A stretch of 64,000 nt of DNA, from positions 248,001-312,000 of the forward strand of contig JAIXZO010000002.1 of assembly GCA_027489535.1 (NCBI GenBank), in the 5' to 3' direction. The notes beneath the pieces are model-generated. The model was not told where the DNA came from and made no database searches. It saw only the letters and a list, made by a program, of their open reading frames with translations. The translations under genes and the position numbers were made by a program. Position 1 is the first letter of the stretch. Each line of letters starts with the position of its first letter. Shown here one piece after another: positions 28,292 to 36,509 of the stretch. Source of the DNA: Hyphomicrobiales bacterium. GTDB taxonomy: Bacteria; Pseudomonadota; Alphaproteobacteria; Rhizobiales; Beijerinckiaceae.

Positions 28292-28481
28292 CGGATGTTT
28301 CCCCCTGAAACTCGTGAGGAGCAAGGGTCCGCCCCCACGAGGCGCGGTACAAGCGGCCGGGGACAACCAAAAAGGCTGCGCACGGTTCCCCCGGTCGGCG
28401 AAGGTTCCGTCGAAGGAGGGCGGGGCGCACCCTGTTCGGGCGTCCGCAGATTTCCGATGCGTCGAAGCTGCGGAGTCGAGA

Positions 28482-29429
28482 TCAAGCGAGAAAGACGACG
28501 CGGCCTTGGTCGAGGTCGTAGCGCGCGGCCGTGACCTTGATCTCTCCCGCCGTGACGAGATCGGCCAAAATCCGGCTGCGGGCAATCAAGTTGCGGGCCG
28601 TCATCACGGCGTTTTCGCGCACGGCATTGTCGACGAAATCGCCCGGTCGACCGCGGACGGCGCGCGCCGCCGGGACAATCTCATCCACGATGGGGCCGAT
28701 GGAGCCCGGGAAGCGGGTGCCCCGTTCGACGGATTCGCAGGCGGACTGAACCGCGCCGCAGCCCTCGTGACCCAACACCACGACCAGAGGGACCTTGAGA
28801 ACGGACGCTGCGAACTCGACGGAGCCGATCGTAGCCGTATCGGGGACGTGACCGGCATTCCGGACGATGAACAATTCGCCGTAATAGAGGCCGCCGAAGA
28901 GCAGTTCGGGCGTCACGCGGCTGTCCGAACAGCCGACGATCGTCGCCAAGGGGGATTGCGACGTGGACGTAAGAATCCGTCGCGACGGATCCATTCCGAT
29001 TTGCCCTTGAGAGGCGAGATAGCGCGCGTTCCCTGCGCGGAGGAGCTCGAGAGCCGCATCCGGGGTGAGCGCGGCAACCGGTTCCGGGGCGGGCGCTTGC
29101 TGCGGCTGAAGCGATTGCGACAGGGCGGGCGAGGAGGAGGGGCGTGCCGCCGCTTCGGCGAAGCGCTTGTACAGCAGTTCCTCGACGTGCAGGCCTGCGG
29201 CATCCACCCGTCGCACAAGCAGTTCCGCGTACCAGGCGCCGCCCTCCGCCAAGACCTCGATCTTGTCGCCCGGCTTCATGCGCCGCGCCGCGACCCGCCA
29301 ATATCCGGGCTCGAAGAGATCTGCGAAGCCGGTGCCCGGCTCCGGGACGACATGCCAGCCCGCACGGCTGAATTCGGCCTGCCGCACCTTGTCTTCGGGG
29401 ATGGGTCGCGCAGCCATGATCGCCTTCAT
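28482..29429 (-). CDS. Beta-carbonic anhydrase with an extra N-terminal domain
   Basis: The 315-residue protein has a C-terminal beta-carbonic anhydrase with GCSDSRVTPE and VLGHEGCGAVQ, which supply the zinc ligands Cys, His, Cys and the Asp-Arg dyad. It interconverts CO2 and bicarbonate. The first 85 residues form an additional domain (EPGYWRVAARRMKPGDKIEV, then AWYAELLVRRVD) that looks like a small domain often met in alphaproteobacterial prophages. A Pro/Ser/Gln-rich linker joins them in one uninterrupted frame. The start is 29429, or 29417 four codons later. It is downstream of mscS. Confidence 0.85.
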   Translation of the reverse strand: MKAIMAARPIPEDKVRQAEFSRAGWHVVPEPGTGFADLFEPGYWRVAARRMKPGDKIEVLAEGGAWYAELLVRRVDAAGLHVEELLYKRFAEAAARPSSSPALSQSLQPQQAPAPEPVAALTPDAALELLRAGNARYLASQGQIGMDPSRRILTSTSQSPLATIVGCSDSRVTPELLFGGLYYGELFIVRNAGHVPDTATIGSVEFAASVLKVPLVVVLGHEGCGAVQSACESVERGTRFPGSIGPIVDEIVPAARAVRGRPGDFVDNAVRENAVMTARNLIARSRILADLVTAGEIKVTAARYDLDQGRVVFLA

Positions 29430-29550
29430 GCGAGATCGGGACGAAACCGGGGCAGCCTCGGGCCGCCGCCTGGGGTCTTTCGGAGATTTATCGCGCCATG
29501 CGCCGAATGCGAACGGCCCGTGACCCGGATCGGGCGCGGATGGAAGCCGT

Positions 29551-31266
29551 TCAGGCGGCCCGCATGGTCGCTTCCTCGTCGGCGAGGCTCGTTTCCAGCA
29601 GGCGCAGCACGGCGAGCCGGATGCGCTGGCGCTCGGAGTCGAGATCGTCCGTGCGGCGCAGTAGACGGCAATCGATCCTGACGGAGTTGCCTTCCGGCTC
29701 GATGTCGTCGAGCAGCGCCCGGACCGAGTCGCCATGGACGTTGTCGATTTCGCGCAGGCCGCTCTCGACGGCTTCGAGGAACACCTCGATGCGTGCGGCC
29801 GACATCGACGACGGCAGGAGCAGACGGATGGAGCAGCCCGGCCGCCCGGCGCTGACGTTGCGCACGCTCAGTCGCGAGAACTCGCCGTTGGGGATTGCGA
29901 TCATGGTGCCGTCCGCCCTGCGGATGCGGGTCGAGCGGATGCCGATTTCCTCGATGACGCCGCTTTCTCCGCCGAATTCGCATTCGTCGCCGACGCGGAC
30001 CGGACGGTCGAGATAGAGCATCACGCCGGCGATCAGGTTTTCGATGGTCGGTTGGGCGGCAAGCGCGAGGGCGAGACCGCCGAGGCCGAGACCCGCCATG
30101 ATTCCGATCAGCGGAACGCCCATTTGCGAGAGACCGCGTGCCGCGACGGTCGCGAGAAACACGATGCCGATGACACGGATCAACGTGCGCGTGAGGCTGG
30201 CCTGCATCGTGTTGCGGCGGAACTTCCAGGTCGGGATCGTATCGGAGGCCCAGAGCACGAAGACCACGACGGTCCACAGCCACGCGCCATATGCGATCAT
30301 CAGGAGAGCGCCGTTGAGGACCTCGAACAGACCGCCCCCGATATTGATGCCGTCGACGGCGCGCAGGGACAGGAAAGCGGAAATGCGGATTGCGACCGGC
30401 AGGGCGATGCGGCGGATCAGGGAGGTGCTGCCGCCGTTGCGCGCGGGCCGGGCGACCCGCCAGACCAGCAACGGAAAGACGCAAGCCAGCGCGAGAGTGC
30501 CCGCCAGCCCCAACCACTGCCACACGGCATGCGCGCCGCGCCGTGCGAGAAGCCATTCCGGCCCGTCGATGAGATAGCCGTACCAAGCGGGCGGGACGAG
30601 GCCGCCCGGCCGCGTGGTGAAAGTGTCGTAAGCGTCGCCCCCGGAGCCGTCGCGGGGCGGCAATTCCATCGCGCGCTCATGTACCGCGGCGAGGTCGGCC
30701 AGCATCTTGGCTGGGAACAGATAGTTCTCGCCGCTCCGCTCCAGCCGGACGGGCGTTCCGGGAACGGTGTAACCCTGCTTCAGGGTCGGAACCTTGCCGT
30801 CGACCGTTGCGCCGTCGGGCAAGGAGGCGATCGCGGAGGGGGCCGCCCGGCGCAGCACGTCGCCCAGTGCGAGGACGCGCTCGAACTTGGTGCGCTCGAG
30901 CATCGAAGGCGGGATATCGGCGAGATCAAGCGTCTGCGCGGCCTTCTCGAGATATTCGGACGCCGCCCTTCGCAGGTCCTCCAACTCCGTCGAGGAGCGC
31001 AGGGCGGGTTTGGCACGCAGCAGCGCGTCGGCCTTCTTGGATTCCTCCAATGCCGCGTTCAAAGCGTCGAGGAAGCTCAAGACCGTTGCACGCGGGCTCG
31101 ACACGGCGGGAGGGGCCAGACGCTCCAATCCGTCGGCGCGCGCCGGGGCGGCGCCGCTCCAAAGGAAGGCGGCGAGGACGACGGACAAGCCGCAGCGGGA
31201 CAGGCCGGCGAAGGTCTTTGTGAAGGACTTGGCGATGGTCGCTGCGAGAGGCGCTGCAAGGGTCAT
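29551..31266 (-). CDS. Mechanosensitive ion channel, MscS family, with periplasmic domain
   Basis: The 571-residue protein has a signal-like N-terminus, a helical periplasmic domain to about residue 215, several membrane helices, and the MscS core. Its pore helix is GLGLGGLALALAAQPTIENL and its beta-domain starts VGDECEFGGESGVIEEIGIR. It would open under membrane tension to release solutes on hypo-osmotic shock. The extended N-terminus is typical of the larger MscK/YbiO-like class. Confidence 0.9.
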   Translation of the reverse strand: MTLAAPLAATIAKSFTKTFAGLSRCGLSVVLAAFLWSGAAPARADGLERLAPPAVSSPRATVLSFLDALNAALEESKKADALLRAKPALRSSTELEDLRRAASEYLEKAAQTLDLADIPPSMLERTKFERVLALGDVLRRAAPSAIASLPDGATVDGKVPTLKQGYTVPGTPVRLERSGENYLFPAKMLADLAAVHERAMELPPRDGSGGDAYDTFTTRPGGLVPPAWYGYLIDGPEWLLARRGAHAVWQWLGLAGTLALACVFPLLVWRVARPARNGGSTSLIRRIALPVAIRISAFLSLRAVDGINIGGGLFEVLNGALLMIAYGAWLWTVVVFVLWASDTIPTWKFRRNTMQASLTRTLIRVIGIVFLATVAARGLSQMGVPLIGIMAGLGLGGLALALAAQPTIENLIAGVMLYLDRPVRVGDECEFGGESGVIEEIGIRSTRIRRADGTMIAIPNGEFSRLSVRNVSAGRPGCSIRLLLPSSMSAARIEVFLEAVESGLREIDNVHGDSVRALLDDIEPEGNSVRIDCRLLRRTDDLDSERQRIRLAVLRLLETSLADEEATMRAA

Positions 31267-31937
31267 GACGGGGAAGAGGCCTTTCGAGCCGTATGGTCGG
31301 CCGGTGCGTGCGGGCGTTTGCCGACAAGTCGGAGACGTTGGATTTCAAAGAGCGGAAAAGATCCGTTCAACTCTTACTCTCGATTAAGGATGCGATCATC
31401 TTCGGAAATGCGATATCGGGTCGGCCGGCCGCGAGATCGTCTCATCGAAAATGCTTTGCGGGACGGGCTGCGCATTTCATCATCGTCCATTGAATTCAGC
31501 AATATGCAGCAGATATCAAGATAGGATTGTTCGGCCGGGACGGCGTATTTTCCGCGACTTCCGGAACATGCCGGAGCAACCAAGCGCCAAGGCCGAGCGC
31601 GGACCTTTTTCGGATGGCGGCCGTTGAATGAAACACATCGAGCGAGTTGCCCGAAAGGGTGTGAATCCCCAGAATTTCGAGGTTGCAGCGACGGCCGACC
31701 GCCGACGTTCGGAACGCCTGCGCGGTCGTGTCCAAGCTCCCGCAAAATAAAATGCTCGCATTGCCATGCGTTATTGGTTACATAGGGACATCGAGTTTGT
31801 TGGCCGGACCATCGAGTCGCCCGTTATCGCTTCGCGGAACTGACGTAGACCCCCCAGACATCGATGCAGTGGGCCGTGGCACGTGTAAAAAGCGTGCCGT
31901 GTTTCATTGATTTTTAACTCCGCAAAGGGGACTGACC
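31267..31937. other. Long intergenic region upstream of the cold-shock gene
   Basis: This 671-base gap lies between the divergent mscS and cold-shock genes. I find no convincing gene; short open frames on both strands lack family resemblance. It contains a hairpin GGCACG (31878-31883) and CGTGCC (31893-31898) and the AT-rich GTTTCATTGATTTTTAACTC just before the ribosome-binding site, consistent with a long structured cold-shock leader. Confidence 0.5.
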
Positions 31938-32153
31938 ATGGAAATGACCAACGGAACTGTCAAGTTCTACAATGACCAAAAGGGCTTCGGCTTCATCCAG
32001 CCGGACAAGGGCGGCAATGACGTGTTCGTTCACGCCACCGCTCTCGAGCGCGCCGGCATGCGTTCGCTCGTCGAAGGCCAGAAGGTTCTGTTCAACACGG
32101 CTGAAGATCGTCGTACCGGCAAGATTGCCGTGAACAACATCGAAGCTGCGTAA
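31938..32153 (+). CDS. Cold-shock protein, CspA family
   Basis: The 71-residue protein has the two RNA-binding motifs, KGFGFIQ and DVFVHATAL, of a single cold-shock domain. It binds single-stranded nucleic acid and melts RNA structure. The ATG at 31938 is preceded by AAAGGGG at a suitable distance; ATG at 31944 is an alternative. It has its own long leader and two hairpins downstream, so it is monocistronic. Confidence 0.96.
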   Translation: MEMTNGTVKFYNDQKGFGFIQPDKGGNDVFVHATALERAGMRSLVEGQKVLFNTAEDRRTGKIAVNNIEAA

Positions 32154-32160
32154 GACGTTT

Positions 32161-32178
32161 CGGCCGCTTCGGCGGCCG
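32161..32178 (+). terminator. Perfect UUCG hairpin after the cold-shock gene
   Basis: CGGCCGC (32161-32167), loop TTCG, and GCGGCCG (32172-32178) form a perfect 7-bp tetraloop hairpin eight bases after the stop. It lacks a long T-run, so it may stabilise the mRNA 3' end rather than terminate. Confidence 0.55.
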
Positions 32179-32220
32179 TCGTTTCGGCATCGGCCCCGCT
32201 TCGGCGTGCGGTCTGCCAGG

Positions 32221-32253
32221 AAGCCGCCCGGGGAAACCCGCGGCGGCTTTTTT
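32221..32253 (+). terminator. Intrinsic terminator of the cold-shock transcript
   Basis: AAGCCGCC (32221-32228) pairs with GGCGGCTT (32242-32249), with further GGG/CCC pairing inside around GAAA. The last stem TT begins a run of six T (32248-32253). It is 68 bases downstream of the stop. Confidence 0.8.
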
Positions 32254-32360
32254 CATGACTTCGTTCGTTTTCGACTTTGTCGGGTACGACGCATTTGGTT
32301 CGCGGGCATGTCGCGCCCCTCGTTCGCCATCCGGTTCGTCGCGGTTCGCCGCGCGGCGGG

Positions 32361-33782
32361 TCAAGGACGACGGTGGCCGGAGACTTCGCTGCCCGCGTCG
32401 CGGCGGAGCGCGGTGAAGCGGAGCGCGGAGATCGCGCCCGTGGCTCCCACGACGAGAAACGCCCAATGGAAATCGCCGGTCAGGGCGGAGGACTCGCCCG
32501 CGCCGCGCGCGGTTTGGGAAATCCGTACGACGGCGACCGCAATGGCTACGCCGAGCACCATGGCGATCTGCTGCATCATGCTGGCCAGCGTCGTCGCCGC
32601 GCCGCGCTGTGCGGGTTCCACGTCGGCGAAGGCGATGGTGTTGAGCGAGGTGAACTGCGTCGACCGCGTCAGGCCCGCAAACAGCAGAAGCGCGTAGAGC
32701 GGCACGGCCGCTGTGCGGGCGTCGACGAGGGCGAAGGCCGCGATGGAGGCTGCCGCCAACGTACCGTTGAATACAAGCGTGTTGCGGAAGCCGATGCGGC
32801 GCAAAAGCGGTGTGGTGAAGAGCTTGGCCGACAGATTGCCGAGAAAATAGATCAGCAGCAGCGACCCGGCCTCGACGGCGGACAGACCGAAGCCGACCTG
32901 AAACATCAGCGGCAGCAGGAAAGGCGTGGCGTTGATGGAAAGACGGCCGAGCGTGCCCGAACCCACGGCCGCCAGAGTGAAGCTTGGGACCTTCAGGATG
33001 CCGAGATCGAGCAGCGGGACGGCGGTGGAGCGCAGATGGCGGACCGCGAATGCCCCGGCGGCCAGCCCGGTCGCGACCAACGCGAGGGGCAGCGCGATGC
33101 CATGGCCGGCGACGAAGGCTTCAAGCCCCGCAAGCAGCGCGGCGAGGCCGCCCGCCGTCGCCAGAAAACCGATCACGTCGAACGGTCGGCGCGGCTGCGC
33201 TTCGTCGAGCGGCACATAGGCCATGACCAGCAGCGTGCCGGCGCCGCCGAGCGGGATGTTGATCAGGAAATTCCACTCCCAGCCGAAATGCGTCGTGATC
33301 CATCCGCCGAGCAGAGGGCCGATGACGGGGGCGAACAGAGCGGGCCAGGTGATCGTCGCCGTCACCCGCACCAGCTCGGATTTCGGGGCGCCGCGCAGCA
33401 CGATCATGCGGCCTACGGGCGTCATCAGCGCCGCACCGATGCCCTGCACGGCGCGGGCGACCACGAAGGCCGCGAGGGAGTTCGACAGCGCGCAGGCCAG
33501 CGACGCGACGGTGAACAGGATGATGGAGAAGGCGAAGACGTTGCGCGCGCCGAAACGGTCGGCGACCCATGCCGCGGGCGGAATGAACACGGCCATCGTC
33601 AGCATGTAGACCGTGAAGCCGATGCTCATGGTGACGGCGTCGGTGCCGAATTCGGTGGCCATCGCGGGCAGGGACGTGGCGATGATGGTGCCGTCGAGCA
33701 TCTGCATGAAAAATGCGGTCGCGACGACGCCTGCGACGATGCGGGAGCGGTGCGGCGCCGCGACGATGTCCGCCGATGCCAT
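32361..33782 (-). CDS. MFS drug exporter, DHA2 (EmrB/QacA) family
   Basis: The 473-residue protein has about 14 hydrophobic helices. The MFS motif A region is AAWVADRFGARNVF, and DHA2 motif C-like glycines are present around FAPVIGPLLGGWITTHFGWE. It exports lipophilic compounds in exchange for protons. No HlyD/EmrA partner is adjacent, so it may act alone. It is divergent from a small GNAT gene. Confidence 0.9.
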   Translation of the reverse strand: MASADIVAAPHRSRIVAGVVATAFFMQMLDGTIIATSLPAMATEFGTDAVTMSIGFTVYMLTMAVFIPPAAWVADRFGARNVFAFSIILFTVASLACALSNSLAAFVVARAVQGIGAALMTPVGRMIVLRGAPKSELVRVTATITWPALFAPVIGPLLGGWITTHFGWEWNFLINIPLGGAGTLLVMAYVPLDEAQPRRPFDVIGFLATAGGLAALLAGLEAFVAGHGIALPLALVATGLAAGAFAVRHLRSTAVPLLDLGILKVPSFTLAAVGSGTLGRLSINATPFLLPLMFQVGFGLSAVEAGSLLLIYFLGNLSAKLFTTPLLRRIGFRNTLVFNGTLAAASIAAFALVDARTAAVPLYALLLFAGLTRSTQFTSLNTIAFADVEPAQRGAATTLASMMQQIAMVLGVAIAVAVVRISQTARGAGESSALTGDFHWAFLVVGATGAISALRFTALRRDAGSEVSGHRRP

Positions 33783-33905
33783 GCGTGAGCCTTTGCGAGA
33801 GCCTTCTTGTCGTGCGGACGTTTATGGCAGATCGGATCGGCGGTGACGACCCGGGCGAGCGCTGCGGTCGCATGCTGCGCCGTCGGCAAGAGGAGGATCG
33901 TAGCG

Positions 33906-34169
33906 ATGAGGGACGACCGGGAAGCGGGACGTTTCGAGATCGAGGAAAACGGGCTCGTGGTCTTCGCCGCATATCGGCGGCGCGGGGACGTGGTGGCGCT
34001 CACGCATGTCGAAGCCGCGCCGGCGCTGCGCGGAACGGGCGCGGCCGACCGCCTGATGCGTGCCGTCTCCGAACGGGCGCGCGCGGAGGGCTTCAAGATC
34101 GTGCCTTATTGCGGCTACGCGGCCGCATGGCTGCGCCGACACGGCGAGTTTGCGGACGTGTGCGGCTGA
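33906..34169 (+). CDS. Small GNAT-like acetyltransferase (YjdJ type)
   Basis: The 87-residue protein matches the short GNAT family: FEIEENGLVVFAAYRR, VALTHVEAAPALRGTGAADR (the acetyl-CoA binding loop), then FKIVPYCGYAAAWLRRHGEF. It lacks the outer strands of full GNAT enzymes; the substrate is unknown. The ATG at 33906 is preceded by AGAGGAGG. It converges on the TetR gene. Confidence 0.85.
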   Translation: MRDDREAGRFEIEENGLVVFAAYRRRGDVVALTHVEAAPALRGTGAADRLMRAVSERARAEGFKIVPYCGYAAAWLRRHGEFADVCG

Positions 34170-34182
34170 GCCGTCGCCGATC

Positions 34183-34860
34183 TCAGCGGGAAGGGGAGAG
34201 GGCGAAGCTGACGACGGTGTCGGCCACCACCGCCCGCCGGCGCGCGAGGGCCTCCGGGGTCGCCATGTCGCGCTTGAAGATGCGCGAGAAGGTGGCGCGG
34301 TTGGAGACGTTGAAGAAGCTGAGCGCGCTGATCGTCATGTGCAGATCGATGACGTCGATGCCTTCGCGGAACGTGCCCTCGGCCACGCCGCGGCGATAGA
34401 CCGCTTCCAGCGTTTCGATGACCGAAACGTTGAGGCCTTGGATCCGCTCCGAGTGCTCCAGATGCGTTGCGTTGTGAATGTTCTCGACCATGACCAGGCG
34501 CACGAAATCGGGATTGGCGTTCTGGTAGTCGAAGGTGAATTCGGTGAGGCGCCGCAGCGCGTCGGCCGGAGCCAAGCCCTCGAGATCGAGCGTCTGTTCG
34601 ATGCGGCGGATGCCGGCATAGGCCTCTTCCAGCACGGCGACGAACAGGCCTTCCTTGTCCTTGAAGTAGTAGTAGATCATCCGCTTGCTGGTGGCGGTTT
34701 TCGCAGCGATTTCGTCGACGCGCGCGCCGCTGTAGCCCTTGTCGGCAAATTCGCGCAGCGCGACGTCGAGAATGTTGCGGCGAACGCCGTCGGGATCGTT
34801 GGTGCGGCCCGGGCCGCCTGTGCGCGCGGCGTCTGCGGTGTTGATCGTCTTCTCGCTCAC
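34183..34860 (-). CDS. TetR/AcrR family transcriptional regulator
   Basis: The 225-residue protein has an N-terminal helix-turn-helix (NILDVALREFADKGYSGARV, then KRMIYYYFKDKEGLFVAVLE) and a C-terminal ligand-binding helical domain. It starts at a GTG (34860, VSEKTINTAD). It is divergent from the shikimate dehydrogenase-TRAP operon, and the gap between holds repeated operator-like sequences, so it probably controls that operon and itself. The likely inducer is the transported compound or a metabolite, which is inference. Confidence 0.9.
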   Translation of the reverse strand: MSEKTINTADAARTGGPGRTNDPDGVRRNILDVALREFADKGYSGARVDEIAAKTATSKRMIYYYFKDKEGLFVAVLEEAYAGIRRIEQTLDLEGLAPADALRRLTEFTFDYQNANPDFVRLVMVENIHNATHLEHSERIQGLNVSVIETLEAVYRRGVAEGTFREGIDVIDLHMTISALSFFNVSNRATFSRIFKRDMATPEALARRRAVVADTVVSFALSPSR

Positions 34861-34882
34861 GAATCGGCCCTCCCGTCGCGGC

Positions 34883-34966
34883 AGTTTTGCACGAAACCGA
34901 TGCTTGCCGAATTTTGTACCAAACGGTTCATCGGTTCGTTGACTGAACTCACCGGTTCGTACAAAT
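34883..34966. promoter_or_regulatory. Operator-like repeats between the TetR gene and the aroE-TRAP operon
   Basis: Three related 15-base sites are visible: TTTTGCACGAAACCG (34885-34899), TTTTGTACCAAACGG (34912-34926) and, inverted, ACCGGTTCGTACAAAT (34951-34966). The last two form a large inverted repeat, and the first two repeat directly with 27-base spacing. A TTGACT hexamer lies between the arms (34939-34944). This pattern suits binding by TetR dimers. Confidence 0.6.
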
Positions 34967-35069
34967 ATGAACTCCAACGGATCCGCCAAGTGGTCCGAGC
35001 CGTCCCGGCGCATGGCGCGGGCGGCAGGGAAGCGCACTTGCGCTCGTCGAGAGCGCCACGGAGCCGGCG

Positions 35070-35990
35070 ATGAACCAAGCCCGTTCGACGGACGAACACA
35101 TTCATTCGCGCGACCGCGACATCGTCGTCGTGCCCCCGGACCGTACGATCCTGATGGGGCTGATCGGCGCGTCGATCGGCCAGTCGCGCTCTCCCGTCAT
35201 CCATCAGAGCGAGGCGGCGGCGCACGGCTTCACCGGCGTGTATCGCCTGATCGATCTCGACGTGCTCGGCCTGACGTCGGACGCGCTCCCTGAATTGCTG
35301 ACGGCGGCGGAGCGGTTCGGCTTTGCGGGCCTCAACATCACGTTCCCCTGCAAGCAGGCCGTCATCCCGCATCTGGACGTGTTGTCGCCGCATGCCGAGG
35401 CGCTCGGCGCGGTGAACACGGTGGTCCTGCGTGACGGCCGCCGGACCGGACACAATACCGATTGGTCGGGCTATGCCGAGGCCTTCAGGACCGAAATGGC
35501 GGGCGTTGAACTCGGTTCCGTCGTGCAGTTCGGGACGGGCGGGGCCGGTTCGGCCGTCGCCTACGCGCTGCTGATGCTCGGCGTGCGCAAGCTCAGTCTC
35601 GTGGATACGGATGCGGCGCGCGCGCAGGCGCTGGCCGACCAGTTCGCGCAGCGTTTCGGGGCCGATCGTGTCGCTGTGGCCCACGATCCCCGGGCCGCCG
35701 TGGCCGCAGCAGACGGCATCGTGAACGCGACGCCGGTGGGCATGGCCAAGTATCCGGGTACGCCGTTTCCCACGGAATGGCTGTCGCGCAGGCATTGGGT
35801 GAGCGAAATCATCTATTTTCCGTTGGAGACCGAGCTGCTGGCGCGTGCCCGCGCGCTCGGTTGCCGCACGCTCGACGGAAGCGGCATGAACGTCCATCAG
35901 GCGGCCGAAGCGTTTCGCCTGATCACCGGATTGCCCGCCGATGCCGCGCGCATCAGGCGCTTCTTCGATGCCGCCGGGAGGCCAGCATGA
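35070..35990 (+). CDS. Shikimate dehydrogenase-family enzyme (shikimate or quinate)
   Basis: The 306-residue enzyme has the substrate site GASIGQSRSPVIH, the catalytic Lys in NITFPCKQAVIP, the catalytic Asp in NTDWSGYAEAF, the NAD(P) loop FGTGGAGSAVAYA and GMNVHQAAEAF near the end. It interconverts 3-dehydroshikimate and shikimate, or dehydroquinate and quinate. Its place in a regulated TRAP-transporter operon argues for catabolism of imported quinate or shikimate rather than biosynthesis. The housekeeping aroE would then lie elsewhere, which cannot be checked here. The stop overlaps the next ATG. Confidence 0.85.
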   Translation: MNQARSTDEHIHSRDRDIVVVPPDRTILMGLIGASIGQSRSPVIHQSEAAAHGFTGVYRLIDLDVLGLTSDALPELLTAAERFGFAGLNITFPCKQAVIPHLDVLSPHAEALGAVNTVVLRDGRRTGHNTDWSGYAEAFRTEMAGVELGSVVQFGTGGAGSAVAYALLMLGVRKLSLVDTDAARAQALADQFAQRFGADRVAVAHDPRAAVAAADGIVNATPVGMAKYPGTPFPTEWLSRRHWVSEIIYFPLETELLARARALGCRTLDGSGMNVHQAAEAFRLITGLPADAARIRRFFDAAGRPA

Positions 35991-36499
35991 GCAAGATCCT
36001 CGACCTCTACGTCATCGTGTTGAAGGCGATCATGGCTTTGCTGCTGGCCGGCATGGTGGTGCTCGTGTTCGGCAACGTCGTGATGCGTTACGTGTTCGAT
36101 TCGGGCATCAGCGCCTCGGACGAATTGGCGCGCTGGTTCTTCGTCTGGATGGTGTTTCTCGGCGGCATCGTCGGCATCCGCGAGCGCCGGCATCTGGGCG
36201 TCGACAGTCTCGTGCGGGCGCTCTCCCCTGCAGGCCGCCGCGCCTGCTTCCTCCTCAGCCATGCCATGATGATCGGCGCGAGCGCGTTGCTGGTGCAGGG
36301 CAGCTGGCTGCAGACCGTGATCAATTGGCGCGTCGCCGCACCCGCGACCGGGCTCTCGACGGGGATCTTCTATTCGACCGGCGTCGTGTTCGGCGTCTCG
36401 GCCATCGTCATCCTCGGCTACGAGGTGATCCTCGTGCTTCTCGGGCGCATGACGGACGAAGAACTGATCGGCGTCCGCGAAACCGAAGAAGAGCACTGA
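35987..36499 (+). CDS. TRAP transporter small permease subunit (DctQ)
   Basis: The 170-residue membrane protein has four helices and the DctQ pattern VMRYVFDSGISASDELARW. It pairs with the large DctM subunit for sodium-driven solute import. It overlaps aroE by four bases and is followed by dctM 10 bases after its stop. Confidence 0.92.
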   Translation: MSKILDLYVIVLKAIMALLLAGMVVLVFGNVVMRYVFDSGISASDELARWFFVWMVFLGGIVGIRERRHLGVDSLVRALSPAGRRACFLLSHAMMIGASALLVQGSWLQTVINWRVAAPATGLSTGIFYSTGVVFGVSAIVILGYEVILVLLGRMTDEELIGVRETEEEH

Positions 36500-36509
36500 G
36501 GACCGGGCC

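Noticed and set aside
31374-31767. Short open frames between mscS and the cold-shock gene
   Set aside because: They have no good ribosome-binding site, no family resemblance and overlap each other.
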